From an uncultured Eubacteriales bacterium (GTDB lineage: Bacteria > Bacillota > Clostridia > Oscillospirales > Oscillospiraceae): DNA of 64,000 nt. The translations under genes were made by a program, and so were the position numbers. The stretch spans positions 52,805 through 116,804 of the forward strand of contig ONIG01000003.1 of NCBI GenBank assembly GCA_900317855.1, in the 5' to 3' direction. Positions 15,415 to 23,608 of the stretch are shown in pieces. How positions within the stretch are numbered: position 1 is the stretch's first letter; every line of letters begins with the position of its first letter. The notes under the pieces were generated by a model. That model saw nothing but the letters and a program-made list of their open reading frames with translations, did no database searches and had not been told where the DNA came from.

Positions 15415-18297
15415 ATGAAACGTTTTCTGGCGCTGCTGCTGACGCTGGTCATGCTCGTTTCCGTCTGCGGTCTGCAGGCGTTCGCCGCCGACGGCGACAC
15501 CCCGGCGGACACCGGCGACGAGCTGGTCGTCTACACGCGCTCCGGCGCAACGCGGACATTCCATGTCGGCGATACTTTTTCGTATACCTACTGGTTCCGG
15601 CTGACGACCAAAGGCAGTTCCGTCAACAAGATCACGGGCCATGTGCTGTATGACAGCCAGTGCCTGACGGTCAATGCCGACGGCTGCAAGTTCCCGAACA
15701 TGACCTCGCCCTCGACGAAAAACAACGCGGGTGACTTTGAGTTCCACGACACGTTCACGACGTCGCAGGGCGGCGAGTTTGCCACCACGTCGCCGCAGAC
15801 CATGGCGAACATTTCGTTCACCGTCACGCGCGGCGGCACGGCGTATCTGACGACGCTGCTCGAGGAACTGGAGATCAAGAAGTCCAACGGCGACAAGTCC
15901 GAGCTCGTCACGAATTTCAAGAACAAGAACTGGTCGATGTACTCCACGTACGACTATCTGCAGGATGAAAAGCCGTCGCTGGCCTCCACGCCGCTGAGCG
16001 CCTCGTCCGACGTCGCGTGGTTCTATGCCGTCGACGCGGAGACCGGCGCGCCCATCCCGGCCGGCGTGACGTTTGAACTCACCGGCACATCCGGCAACGG
16101 CGAGCACATCGAGCGCACGGCCGTGTCCGACGCCTATGGCTTCGTCGGTTTCGGCACGGTGCCTTACGGTACATATTATATTCAGACGCGCACACCGGCC
16201 GGCGCCGAGTTGGCGTACGTCATCAGCGACGGCGCGCGCACTCTGCCCGATGTGGAAAGCGGCAAGCTGCAGCTCAACCACACGCTGCACTACAAAACGG
16301 CAGCGCCCAGCGAGCTGCGCTCGATCACGGTCACGTTCGAGTGGACGAACGAGCAGATCGCGCCCGACGAGGTCTATACCAAGGACCGGCCGACGAGCGT
16401 GTACATGGAGCTGAGCCGCAACAACGATGCCGTGGTCGTGGCGCACCATTCGTCCGATCCCGAGGACGGACGGGCCGTCTTCGAGAATCTGCCCATCCAC
16501 GATGATAACGGCAACGAGATCACCTATGTCCTGACCACGTCGACGCTGCAGCATTACGATGCGCAGATCACGCGCACGGATACGGGCTTCCATATCAATT
16601 TCGTTTATCTCAATGACCATAACTGGGAGACGACCCGCACCGAGCCCACCTGCACGGTGGACGGCTCCATCGTCTCCGTGTGCAAGGACTGCGGCGCGAC
16701 AGACCGTGTCGTGCTGCCCGCGACCGGCCACAAGCTGGTTTCTTCCGGGCACGATGCCACCTGCACGCAGGACGGTTATCAGCGCTACATGTGCACGCAG
16801 TGCGACTATTGGTATGAGAAAAAGATCCCGGCGCTCGGCCACGAATGGAGCGCCTGGGAGGTCGATCTCGAGGCCGGCAGCTACACCGACGGCATCAAGC
16901 ACCGCACGTGCATACGCTGCGGTGAGGTGGAGACGTATGCCATCCCGAGCGACCACCATCAGCACACCATGGAAAAGCACGTCGTCCAGCCGACCTGCAC
17001 CGAGCAGGGCTACACCGAGTACCGCTGCGTCAACAAGGCAGGTCTGCCGTGCGGCGAGCACTACATTGTCGAGGGCAGCCGCACTCCGGCGCTCGGCCAT
17101 GACTACAGCGGCGACAGCGGTATCCGCACGATCGTGGAGCCAACCTGTACCACGACCGGCCTGAAGGAATATAACTGCTCCCGCTGCGGCGACACCTATA
17201 CGGAGATCGTCCCGCAGCTGGGCCACAACTATGAGCGCGACCCGAACAAGAGCCGTGAGCCGGACTGCACACAGCCGGGCCTGAATTATTATAAGTGCGG
17301 CCGCTGCGGCGACGTGCATCAAGTGCGCGTTGAACCGCTGGGTCACGACTGGGGCGACTGGATCATCGACCGGCAGGAGACCGACCAGGAAGACGGCGCC
17401 AAGCACCGCATCTGCAAGGTCTGCGGTGAGCGGCAGGACGCCAAGATCCCGAAGCTGAGTCATGTGCACAACCACATCCCCACGGTCGTCGATCCAACCT
17501 GCGAGCAGCAGGGCTACACGCGCTACACCTGCGCCTGCGGCGATACGTATATTGAAGAGAGCAGCTATGTGCCCGCGCTCGGCCACGCCTGGGTCGAGAC
17601 CGCGCGGCAGGAGCCGACCAACAAGACCGTCGGCGTCATCACTTATACCTGCCAGCGCTGCGCGAGACTGCGCTATGAGTACATTCCCAAGAACGAGCCG
17701 ATTGAAACGTGGAAGAATCCCTACCGCGACGTGCGCAGCACCGCGTGGTATTATGAGGACGTGGCCTATGTCACACGCAGCGGCCTCATGGTCGGCACCT
17801 CGGCGATGACGTTCTCGCCGGCAGAAGAGATGAGCCGCGCCATGCTCGTCGCGGTGCTCTACCGGATGAGCGGCTCGCCGAGCGTGGCGGGCATGACCGC
17901 TCCGTTCACGGATGTGCCGGACGGCCAGTGGTACACGGAGGCGGTCATCTGGGCGTATAACTGCGGCGTGGTCAGCGGTACGAGCGCGACGACATTCTCG
18001 CCCGAGCTGAACATTACGCGCGAGCAGATGATGACGATGTTCTACGGTTATGCCGAGTTTATGGACTACAACACGATGGCGGTCGCCGACCTGAGTGTGT
18101 TCCCGGACGGCGGGAGCGTCTCGTCCTGGGCACAGACAGAGATGGGCTGGGCCGTTGCCAACACGCTCATCAGCGGCGTGCAGGAAGGCAATACCACCTA
18201 TCTGCGCCCGCAGGGAAATGCCACGCGCGCCGAGGCGGCAGCGATCCTGCACCGCTTTGACCAGTGGCGTATCAACGCCGTCGTCACGGTGAAATGA
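15415..18297 (+). CDS. SLH-domain surface protein with cohesin-like, Cna-B-like and zinc-ribbon-like repeats
   Basis: A 960-residue secreted wall protein. The signal peptide ends near residue 27 (LVMLVSVCGLQAFAADG). Residues of about 38-165 look like a cohesin/carbohydrate-binding beta-sandwich; about 202-285 resemble a SpaA/Cna-B stalk domain (AETGAPIPAGVTFELTG ... VPYGTYYIQT), with a second, more divergent one at about 302-400. Residues 406-759 hold a tandem array of cysteine-rich units, each built on PTC-x2-G-Y, C-x2-CG and a closing LGH. Three SLH domains (about 769-950) should anchor it non-covalently to secondary wall polymer. The start follows AAAGAGGAGG. The next gene, a small kinase, begins only 20 bases later. 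Ligand and role are unknown; adhesion or wall structure is likely. Confidence 0.88.
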   Translation: MKRFLALLLTLVMLVSVCGLQAFAADGDTPADTGDELVVYTRSGATRTFHVGDTFSYTYWFRLTTKGSSVNKITGHVLYDSQCLTVNADGCKFPNMTSPSTKNNAGDFEFHDTFTTSQGGEFATTSPQTMANISFTVTRGGTAYLTTLLEELEIKKSNGDKSELVTNFKNKNWSMYSTYDYLQDEKPSLASTPLSASSDVAWFYAVDAETGAPIPAGVTFELTGTSGNGEHIERTAVSDAYGFVGFGTVPYGTYYIQTRTPAGAELAYVISDGARTLPDVESGKLQLNHTLHYKTAAPSELRSITVTFEWTNEQIAPDEVYTKDRPTSVYMELSRNNDAVVVAHHSSDPEDGRAVFENLPIHDDNGNEITYVLTTSTLQHYDAQITRTDTGFHINFVYLNDHNWETTRTEPTCTVDGSIVSVCKDCGATDRVVLPATGHKLVSSGHDATCTQDGYQRYMCTQCDYWYEKKIPALGHEWSAWEVDLEAGSYTDGIKHRTCIRCGEVETYAIPSDHHQHTMEKHVVQPTCTEQGYTEYRCVNKAGLPCGEHYIVEGSRTPALGHDYSGDSGIRTIVEPTCTTTGLKEYNCSRCGDTYTEIVPQLGHNYERDPNKSREPDCTQPGLNYYKCGRCGDVHQVRVEPLGHDWGDWIIDRQETDQEDGAKHRICKVCGERQDAKIPKLSHVHNHIPTVVDPTCEQQGYTRYTCACGDTYIEESSYVPALGHAWVETARQEPTNKTVGVITYTCQRCARLRYEYIPKNEPIETWKNPYRDVRSTAWYYEDVAYVTRSGLMVGTSAMTFSPAEEMSRAMLVAVLYRMSGSPSVAGMTAPFTDVPDGQWYTEAVIWAYNCGVVSGTSATTFSPELNITREQMMTMFYGYAEFMDYNTMAVADLSVFPDGGSVSSWAQTEMGWAVANTLISGVQEGNTTYLRPQGNATRAEAAAILHRFDQWRINAVVTVK
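16630..17690 (+). repeat. Tandem cysteine-rich (zinc-ribbon-like) protein repeats
   Basis: Within the SLH protein about seven or eight related units of 35-65 residues follow each other. Examples are EPTCTVDGSIVSVCKDCGAT, EPTCTTTGLKEYNCSRCGDT and REPDCTQPGLNYYKCGRCGD, most ending in LGH plus an acidic/aromatic residue. Each has a Cys before a Gly-Tyr/Leu turn and a CxxC pair, consistent with small metal or disulfide knuckles. Units differ enough in DNA that this is an old array. Confidence 0.8.
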
Positions 18298-18317
18298 AAA
18301 CAGGAGGAGATCATACC

Positions 18318-18929
18318 ATGGCCAATCTAGTCATTACGATCGGAAGAGAAAATGGCAGCGGCGGCCGGCAGCTCGGCAGTGAGCTGGCAGCGGCGCTGGG
18401 CGTTAAGTGCTACGACTCGGAGCTCATCAATGAGACGGCGAAAGCGAGCGGCTTTGCCAAGAGCTTTGTCGAGACGCATGAGGAGCACCGTCCGGGCAGC
18501 TTCCTGTATTCGCTCGTGACGGGTGGCGGTGTTGTCGCCGACGAACAGCCGTTCCCGGTGCAGATCTTTCAGGCACAGTCGGAAGTCATCCGCACGATCG
18601 CAGCGCGCGAGTCGTGCATCATCGTCGGCCGCTGCGCGGACTATGTCCTGCGCGACGATCCGAATGTGGCGCTCGTGAATCTGTTTGTGCACGCGCCGAT
18701 GGCTGCCCGCATCCGCCGCGAGAGCACGCGCACGAATACCACGCCTGCGGAAGCGGAAAAGCGCATCCGTCAGGTGGATAAGGAGCGTGCGGCGTATTAT
18801 AACTTTTTCTCCTCCAAGCGCTGGGGCGATGCGCAGGCCTATGACCTGTGCGTCAACACGGACGGGCTGGAGATCGGCGACGTTGTCCGGCTCGTGCTCC
18901 GCTATCTGGAGCTGCGCGGCCTGCGCTGA
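18318..18929 (+). CDS. Cytidylate kinase-like family protein
   Basis: A 203-residue P-loop kinase-like protein. The N-terminus has VITIGRENGSGGRQLGSELA, a Walker A-type loop of the 'cytidylate kinase-like' (AAA_26) family common in gut Clostridia, and LGVKCYDSELINETAK follows. The middle has IVGRCADYVLRDDPN, and RQVDKERAAYYNFFSSKRWG is typical of the lid region in this family. It is shorter than and distinct from true Cmk (about 220-230 residues), and its nucleotide substrate is not established. The start follows CAGGAGGAG. It is placed 20 bases after the SLH surface protein gene and ends at a strong shared terminator. Confidence 0.8.
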   Translation: MANLVITIGRENGSGGRQLGSELAAALGVKCYDSELINETAKASGFAKSFVETHEEHRPGSFLYSLVTGGGVVADEQPFPVQIFQAQSEVIRTIAARESCIIVGRCADYVLRDDPNVALVNLFVHAPMAARIRRESTRTNTTPAEAEKRIRQVDKERAAYYNFFSSKRWGDAQAYDLCVNTDGLEIGDVVRLVLRYLELRGLR

Positions 18930-18942
18930 ACCATATGCAAGC

Positions 18943-18976
18943 AAACCCGGCAGACGCTCAGGCGTCTGCCGGGTTT
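18943..18976. terminator. Bidirectional terminator, partly inside the GIY-YIG gene
   Basis: AAACCCGGCAGACGC pairs with GCGTCTGCCGGGTTT around a 4-base loop. The stop codon and last codons of the minus-strand GIY-YIG gene lie within the hairpin, so coding and termination functions overlap. Confidence 0.8.
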
Positions 18977-19323
18977 GCCATGTCGGGAAGATAGTCTGTC
19001 AGCTGCGCGTCCGGCACCGGCCGGATGTCCGCCCCGGCCAGCGCGGGGCAGAGGTCGGGCAGGCACGCCGGATCTGCGATGAGCGCATCTTTCTGCGCGC
19101 GTGTCAGGCGCTTGATGCGCGCCTCGAGCTGCCGAGCGGTCGTGGCGGTGTCGGTCGTCAGCAGCAGCGCCAGCGCCGTGACCGGATGACTGCGCGTATA
19201 CTTTGCGCAGCCGGGCAGACGCTCCACGTGCTGCCGCAGGCGGCGCGCAATGTCCGGCGTCATGCCCGTGTAGAGCGAACCATCTGCGCAGCGCAGAAGA
19301 TAGACATAGTGGCGCTTATCCAT
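18958..19323 (-). CDS. GIY-YIG nuclease superfamily protein (YhbQ/UPF0213 type)
   Basis: A 121-residue single-domain GIY-YIG protein. The hallmark YVYLLRCADGSLYTGMTPD shows the Tyr-Val-Tyr and Leu-Tyr-Thr-Gly pair, then the catalytic Arg in ARRLRQH and a C-terminal Glu/Arg-rich helix (TARQLEARIKRLTRAQK). YhbQ-type proteins of this size are widespread; some cut branched or single-stranded DNA in repair, but the role is usually uncharacterised. The ATG at 19323 has GGAGAC upstream. The last codons lie in the terminator shared with the cytidylate kinase-like gene, which limits C-terminal variation. The stretch of about 30 residues after the domain is longer than in many homologues. Confidence 0.85.
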   Translation of the reverse strand: MDKRHYVYLLRCADGSLYTGMTPDIARRLRQHVERLPGCAKYTRSHPVTALALLLTTDTATTARQLEARIKRLTRAQKDALIADPACLPDLCPALAGADIRPVPDAQLTDYLPDMANPADA

Positions 19324-19431
19324 AAAAATGTCTCCGTTTCCCGTGTAAAATGCGTGAAAAGAGCATAGCACAAAACTGTCAATTTTTCAAACGCACGGCT
19401 TTGCCATATTGTGCAAAAGCGCAAATTCGAC

Positions 19432-19482
19432 CGCGAATATTCATTGTTTTTTTGAATATTCGCGCGTTTTGTGAATATTTCA
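19432..19482 (+). promoter_or_regulatory. Operator-like array of three GAATATTC sites at 19-bp spacing
   Basis: GAATATTC at 19435 and 19454 and GAATATTT at 19473 are spaced exactly 19 bases, and the first two form a 12-bp perfect inverted repeat (CGCGAATATTCA/TGAATATTCGCG) around 9 bases. A fourth degenerate site, GCATATTC, is at 19494. The array lies just upstream of the transporter promoter. The half-sites ATTCA and TGAAT recall ArgR boxes, but the regulator is not identified. Confidence 0.55.
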
Positions 19483-19515
19483 TTGCGAAACCCGCATATT
19501 CATGCACAAAAGCGC

Positions 19516-19544
19516 TTGACAGCCCTACTTTAGCGTGCTATCAT
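19516..19544 (+). promoter_or_regulatory. Sigma-A promoter of the amino-acid ABC transporter operon
   Basis: TTGACA at 19516-19521 and TATCAT at 19539-19544 are separated by 17 bases, 61 bases before the binding-protein start. Confidence 0.85.
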
Positions 19545-19605
19545 ACGACCATACCAAACGGGGCGCGAGCCCCAATCTATTTTGTTTGAGGAAGAGGCTA
19601 ATAAA

Positions 19606-20394
19606 ATGAAGAAATTTGTTGCACTGCTTCTGGCAGTCCTCATGGTCGCATCTCTGTGCGCCTGTGGCCAGAAGGATACCCAGACGGGTTCGGACATCAA
19701 GACCGTGACCGCCGGTAAGCTCACCATGTCGACCAACGCGCAGTTCCCGCCGTACGAGTCCGTTGCGGACGACGGCAAGGGCTACGAGGGCACCGGCTTT
19801 GAAGGTATCGACATCGAGATCGCTTACGCTCTGGCGCAGAAGCTGGGCCTGGAGCTGGTCGTCGATGATATGGACTTTGACTCTGCTCTGAGCGCCGTCC
19901 AGACCGGCAAGAGCGACATCGTCGCCGCCGGCGTGACCGTCACGCCCGAGCGTCAGAACACCATGTGCTTCACCGACAGCTACGCCAACGGCGTGCAGGT
20001 CGTCATCGTGAAGGAAGGCTCCGACATCAAGACCATTGATGATCTCGAAGGCAAGCAGATCGGCACCCAGCGCGGCACCACCGGTTATAGCTATTGCACA
20101 GATGATTACGGCGAGGACAGCGTTGTTGCGTTCGATGACGGCGCCACCGCCGTGCAGAACCTGCTCGCCGGTAAGGTCGACTGCGTCGTGATCGACAAAG
20201 CGCCGGCTCAGGAGTACGTCAAGGCAAACGCCGGTCTGACCATTCTGGACACCGACTATGCCAACGAGGATTACGCCATCGGTCTGGGCAAGGACAACAC
20301 CGCGCTGCAGGAAGCCCTGAACAAGGCGCTGGCCGAGCTCAAGGCGGACGGCACCATCCAGTCCATCATCGACAAGTATATCCCCAGCAAGTAA
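19606..20394 (+). CDS. Polar amino-acid ABC transporter, substrate-binding lipoprotein
   Basis: A 262-residue family-3 solute-binding protein. The signal peptide ends in a lipobox (VASLCAC), so it is lipid-anchored outside the membrane. The domain has MSTNAQFPPYES, GFEGIDIEIAYALAQKLG, GKSDIVAAGVTVTPERQNTM and QIGTQRGTTGYSY, the usual pattern of binding proteins for Gln, Glu, Arg, Cys or similar. The ATG at 19606 is chosen because the lysine-rich signal peptide starts there; translation from eight codons upstream would add acidic residues before it. The permease and ATPase follow. Substrate cannot be read from sequence alone. Confidence 0.93.
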   Translation: MKKFVALLLAVLMVASLCACGQKDTQTGSDIKTVTAGKLTMSTNAQFPPYESVADDGKGYEGTGFEGIDIEIAYALAQKLGLELVVDDMDFDSALSAVQTGKSDIVAAGVTVTPERQNTMCFTDSYANGVQVVIVKEGSDIKTIDDLEGKQIGTQRGTTGYSYCTDDYGEDSVVAFDDGATAVQNLLAGKVDCVVIDKAPAQEYVKANAGLTILDTDYANEDYAIGLGKDNTALQEALNKALAELKADGTIQSIIDKYIPSK

Positions 20395-20413
20395 TTGCAA
20401 AATTCATAAGCAT

Positions 20414-20442
20414 GCAAAGGGCGGCCAACTGCCGCCCTTTGC
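20414..20442 (+). terminator. Intercistronic hairpin after the binding-protein gene
   Basis: GCAAAGGGCGGC pairs perfectly with GCCGCCCTTTGC around a 5-base loop. No U tract follows, so it more likely stabilises the abundant binding-protein mRNA or only partly reduces permease expression. Confidence 0.6.
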
Positions 20443-20466
20443 GCGTAGAAAGAAAGAGGTACCTAC

Positions 20467-21243
20467 ATGGGTAATTGGGCGCAGCTTTATGCGGACCTGA
20501 CGGCGCAGCTGCAGGCCGGGCAGGCCCTCGGCTTCTGGGACAACGCCTTCGTCGGCTTTTACCAGAGTTTCGTGGCCGCCGGGCGCTGGAGACTGTACCT
20601 CAGCGGTCTGCTCACCACGCTCGAGGCGACAGTCCTTGCACTGCTGCTGGGTGTCGCGCTCGGCGTCATCGTCGCGGTCATCCGTACGGCGCACGACCAG
20701 CAGCGCGCCGGGCACAAGAATGTGATCCTCGGCGTGTTCAACGCCATCTGCAAGATCTATACGACCATCATCCGCGGCACGCCGATGATGGTGCAGCTGC
20801 TGATCATGAGCCTCGTGATCTTTGCCAGCAGCCGCAACTATACCATGATCGGCATCCTGGCCCTCGGCATCAACTCCGGCGCTTACGTCTCGGAGATCGT
20901 CCGCAGCGGCCTCATGTCGGTCGACCCCGGCCAGATGGAGGCCGGCCGCAGCCTGGGCCTGAACTATTTCACGACCATGCGCTTCATCGTCATTCCGCAG
21001 GCGGTCAAGAACATCCTGCCGGCCCTCGGCAACGAGTTCATCACCCTGCTCAAGGATACGTCCCTCATCACCGTCATCGGCGGTAAGGAGATGACGTATG
21101 CCGCCAAGGCGGTCATCGCCAAGACGTATCAGGGCCTGTTCCCGCTGTTCGGCATCGCGCTGATGTACCTGCTGCTGGTCATGCTGTTTTCCAAGCTGCT
21201 CGGTGTGCTTGAAAGGAGGCTGCGTCAAAGTGATCGACGTTAA
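20467..21243 (+). CDS. Polar amino-acid ABC transporter permease
   Basis: A 258-residue membrane protein of the HisM/GlnP type with about five membrane segments. The first 45 residues are a soluble amphipathic N-terminus; the core has [20 protein letters not shown], then [13 protein letters not shown] and the EAA coupling loop [20 protein letters not shown], which contacts the ATPase. It lies behind the binding-protein gene, with the ATPase gene overlapping its last 14 bases. It presumably acts as a homodimer because only one permease gene is present. Confidence 0.94.
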   Translation: MGNWAQLYADLTAQLQAGQALGFWDNAFVGFYQSFVAAGRWRLYLSGLLTTLEATVLALLLGVALGVIVAVIRTAHDQQRAGHKNVILGVFNAICKIYTTIIRGTPMMVQLLIMSLVIFASSRNYTMIGILALGINSGAYVSEIVRSGLMSVDPGQMEAGRSLGLNYFTTMRFIVIPQAVKNILPALGNEFITLLKDTSLITVIGGKEMTYAAKAVIAKTYQGLFPLFGIALMYLLLVMLFSKLLGVLERRLRQSDRR

Positions 21244-21952
21244 ACATCTGTCCAAATCGTTCGGCGACCACCTCGTGCTCGATGACATTTCCGAGCACGT
21301 CAGCCCCGGCGAAAACGTGGTCATCATCGGCCCCTCCGGTTCCGGTAAGTCGACGTTCCTGCGCTGCCTGAACCTGCTCGAGCAGCCGACGGCCGGCACC
21401 ATCACCTTTGCCGGTACGGAGATCACCGACCCGAAGGTGAATATCGACGCCATGCGCCGCCAGATGGGCATGGTGTTCCAGCACTTCAACCTGTTTCCGA
21501 ACATGACCGTGCGAAAGAACATCACGCTCGCGCCCGTGCAGACGAAGCTCATGTCGCAGGCGGAGGCGGATGCAGAGGCGGACAAGCTCCTTGCCCGCGT
21601 CGGCCTGGCCGACCGGGGTGACAGCTATCCGTCCGCACTCTCCGGCGGCCAGAAGCAGCGCATTGCCATCGTGCGTTCGCTCGCCATGCACCCGAAGGTC
21701 ATGCTCTTTGACGAGCCGACGAGCGCGCTCGACCCCGAGATGGTCGGCGAAGTGCTCGATGTCATGAAGGAGCTGGCGCACGAGGGCATGACGATGGTCG
21801 TCGTCACGCACGAGATGGGCTTCGCCCGCGAGGTGGGCGACCGTGTGCTGTTCATGGCCGACGGCAAGATCGCCGAGTCCGGCACGCCGAAGGATATCTT
21901 TGAGCACCCGCAGTGCGCGCGCCTGCAGGACTTTTTGGCCAAGGTGCTGTAA
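21230..21952 (+). CDS. Polar amino-acid ABC transporter ATP-binding protein
   Basis: A 240-residue ABC ATPase of the GlnQ/HisP class. It has Walker [10 protein letters not shown], the Q-loop [10 protein letters not shown], signature [10 protein letters not shown], Walker [13 protein letters not shown] and H-loop VVVTHEM. I place the start at the GTG at 21230, which follows GAAAGGAGG and overlaps the permease stop; the first residues [11 protein letters not shown] match the family start. Translation is probably coupled to the permease. A terminator follows after 15 bases. Confidence 0.94.
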   Translation: MIDVKHLSKSFGDHLVLDDISEHVSPGENVVIIGPSGSGKSTFLRCLNLLEQPTAGTITFAGTEITDPKVNIDAMRRQMGMVFQHFNLFPNMTVRKNITLAPVQTKLMSQAEADAEADKLLARVGLADRGDSYPSALSGGQKQRIAIVRSLAMHPKVMLFDEPTSALDPEMVGEVLDVMKELAHEGMTMVVVTHEMGFAREVGDRVLFMADGKIAESGTPKDIFEHPQCARLQDFLAKVL

Positions 21953-21967
21953 GTGGACATTGCGACT

Positions 21968-21994
21968 GCGCAGCCTGACCGGCTGCGCGGTTTT
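21968..21994 (+). terminator. Terminator of the ABC transporter operon
   Basis: GCGCAGCC pairs with GGCTGCGC around TGACC, followed after two G residues by TTTT. Confidence 0.65.
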
Positions 21995-22012
21995 CTGCGG
22001 AAAGGAGCCAGA

Positions 22013-22834
22013 ATGCCGGCACTGACCTGTCCCGTCTGCGGCGGCGCGCTGCACCGGGAAGAGCGAATTCTGCGCTGCGGTGCGGGGCACTGTTACGATC
22101 TCGCGCGGCAGGGCTATGTGAATCTGCTGCGCACGAACCGATCTAAGGATAAGCGCCACGGCGACGATAAGCGCATGGTGGCCGCGCGCACCGCGTTTCT
22201 GGACGCGGGCTATTACGCACCGCTGCGCGATGCGATCGCCGCCGCCGCGGTGGAATATACCTCCGGAGACGCGGACGTGCTCGACGCCGGCTGCGGCGAG
22301 GGGTATTACACCGCCCACGTCCTGCACGCGCTGCAGGCGCAGAGGGCAAGCCCCTCCGTGTGCGGCGTGGACATCTCGCGCGACGCGCTCATCTGCGCGC
22401 ACCGCCGCGCGCCGGAGCTGACGCTGGCCGTGGCCAGCATCGCGCACCTGCCGGTCGCGGATGCGAGCTGCGACCTCGTGCTCAATGTGTTCGCGCCGCA
22501 CGACGCGGCCGAGTTTGCGCGCGCGCTGCGCCCCAAAGGGGTGCTGCTGCGCGTCATCCCGCTCGAGCGCCATCTCTGGGGCCTCAAGCAGGCGGTGTAT
22601 GACCGCCCGTATGAAAACACCGTCCCCGACCCGGAGCTGCCGGGCTTCATGCTCGCGGAGCAGCGGACGCTACGCAGCACGATCACTCTGCGCACGAATG
22701 CCGATATCGAAGCGCTGTTTTGCATGACGCCGTATTACTATAAGACCGGCGCGCGCGACCAGGCCAAGCTCCACGCACTCGATACGCTGACCACGGAAAC
22801 CGAATTTGCCCTCCTGATCTATCGGAAAGTGTGA
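22013..22834 (+). CDS. rlmA: 23S rRNA (guanine-N1)-methyltransferase, RlmA family
   Basis: A 273-residue SAM-dependent methyltransferase. The N-terminal zinc finger CPVCGGALHREERILRCG with a following His, then ARQGYVNLL, is the RlmA signature; the SAM-binding motif is VLDAGCGEGYYTAHV and the later SCDLVLNVFAPHD occupies the motif IV region. RlmAI methylates G745 and RlmAII G748 in helix 35 of 23S rRNA; the latter gives tylosin resistance. Sequence inspection does not decide which base is used here. The ATG at 22013 follows GAAAGGAG at 22000-22007. Confidence 0.88.
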   Translation: MPALTCPVCGGALHREERILRCGAGHCYDLARQGYVNLLRTNRSKDKRHGDDKRMVAARTAFLDAGYYAPLRDAIAAAAVEYTSGDADVLDAGCGEGYYTAHVLHALQAQRASPSVCGVDISRDALICAHRRAPELTLAVASIAHLPVADASCDLVLNVFAPHDAAEFARALRPKGVLLRVIPLERHLWGLKQAVYDRPYENTVPDPELPGFMLAEQRTLRSTITLRTNADIEALFCMTPYYYKTGARDQAKLHALDTLTTETEFALLIYRKV

Positions 22835-22840
22835 AAAACG

Positions 22841-22867
22841 TTAGCACTCAAATCTAAAGAGTGCTAA
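22841..22867 (+). promoter_or_regulatory. CIRCE operator (HrcA binding site)
   Basis: TTAGCACTC, nine bases, GAGTGCTAA: a perfect match to the CIRCE inverted repeat recognised by the heat-shock repressor HrcA. It lies 138 bases before the Hsp20 start and just after rlmA. Confidence 0.95.
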
Positions 22868-22883
22868 CGTTTACATTTTATTC

Positions 22884-22932
22884 ACGATATATACTTTATT
22901 TATTCATAATTGTATAGTAATTTATATATCGT
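22884..22932 (+). repeat. Inverted repeat in the Hsp20 leader region
   Basis: ACGATATATA at 22884-22893 is the exact reverse complement of TATATATCGT at 22923-22932. The AT-rich 29 bases between contain possible -10 elements. It may be a second operator or an RNA stem in the heat-shock leader. Confidence 0.5.
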
Positions 22933-23004
22933 AAAGAGCGAGAGAAATAAATCGAACGCTCGAGAAAATCATTACCGTGTATAGAATTCTAGGAGGAATA
23001 TAAA

Positions 23005-23439
23005 ATGTTCGAAATCATGCCTTTTGACCGTAGAAGCTATCGTATGAGCTACAATCCGTTCCGCGAGCTGGAACAGATGGAGAAGAATTTCTGGGGTGAC
23101 CAGCAGGTCAATCCGTTCCGCACCGACATTTCCGAGACGGCGGACGGCTACAAGCTCGAGGCTGACCTGCCGGGCTTCCGCAAGGAAGATATCCACATCG
23201 ACATCGACGACGATATCCTGACCATCCAGGCCGAACGCAAGGACAGCAAGGACGAAAAGGACGACAAGGGCGATTACATCCGCCGCGAGCGTTACTATGG
23301 TTCTTACTCCAGAAGCTTCAACGTGTCCGAGATCGACGTCGAGAGCATCAAGGCCGCCTATGAAAACGGCGTCCTGACGCTGACCATGCCCAAGAAGGCC
23401 CCGGCAAAGCCGGAGTCCAAGCACCTCGAGATCGAGTAA
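23005..23439 (+). CDS. Small heat shock protein, Hsp20/alpha-crystallin family
   Basis: A 144-residue ATP-independent chaperone that holds unfolding proteins. The alpha-crystallin domain spans about residues 33-140: RTDISETADGYKLEADLPG opens it, and GVLTLTMPKK is the conserved closing strand. The C-terminal IxI-type tail is only weakly present as HLEIE. The first 30 residues (FDRRSYRMSYNPFRELEQM) form the usual aromatic N-terminal arm. The start follows CTAGGAGG. A perfect CIRCE element upstream indicates heat-shock control by HrcA, and a strong terminator closes the unit. Confidence 0.95.
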   Translation: MFEIMPFDRRSYRMSYNPFRELEQMEKNFWGDQQVNPFRTDISETADGYKLEADLPGFRKEDIHIDIDDDILTIQAERKDSKDEKDDKGDYIRRERYYGSYSRSFNVSEIDVESIKAAYENGVLTLTMPKKAPAKPESKHLEIE

Positions 23440-23500
23440 GCGAGGGCTCAAATTCGTAAATCCTTTCATCTCTCATTTTCCTTTCATCCCCCCCTATCGA

Positions 23501-23534
23501 AAAGGCGCCCGGTGTCCGGCCGGGCGCCTTTTCC
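23501..23534 (+). terminator. Terminator of the Hsp20 gene
   Basis: AAAGGCGCCCGG pairs with CCGGGCGCCTTT around 7 bases, and TTTT follows. Confidence 0.85.
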
Positions 23535-23548
23535 ATGCTCTGCGCGGC

Positions 23549-23576
23549 TTGACAGCGCGGCAGTGCGTTGTATAAT
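23549..23576 (+). promoter_or_regulatory. Sigma-A promoter of the EamA transporter gene
   Basis: TTGACA at 23549-23554 and TATAAT at 23571-23576, both perfect consensus hexamers, are 16 bases apart. The start codon is 32 bases downstream. Confidence 0.9.
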
Positions 23577-23608
23577 AGATTGACTTTGCAAGAATCGAGA
23601 GAACCGTT

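Noticed and set aside
18318..18929. Canonical cytidylate kinase (cmk)
   Set aside because: It is shorter than Cmk and has the P-loop and lid pattern of the cytidylate-kinase-like family; no symbol was assigned.
22884..22932. Inverted repeat as the hsp20 terminator or a second CIRCE
   Set aside because: It has no U tract and no match to the CIRCE consensus; kept only as an unexplained repeat.
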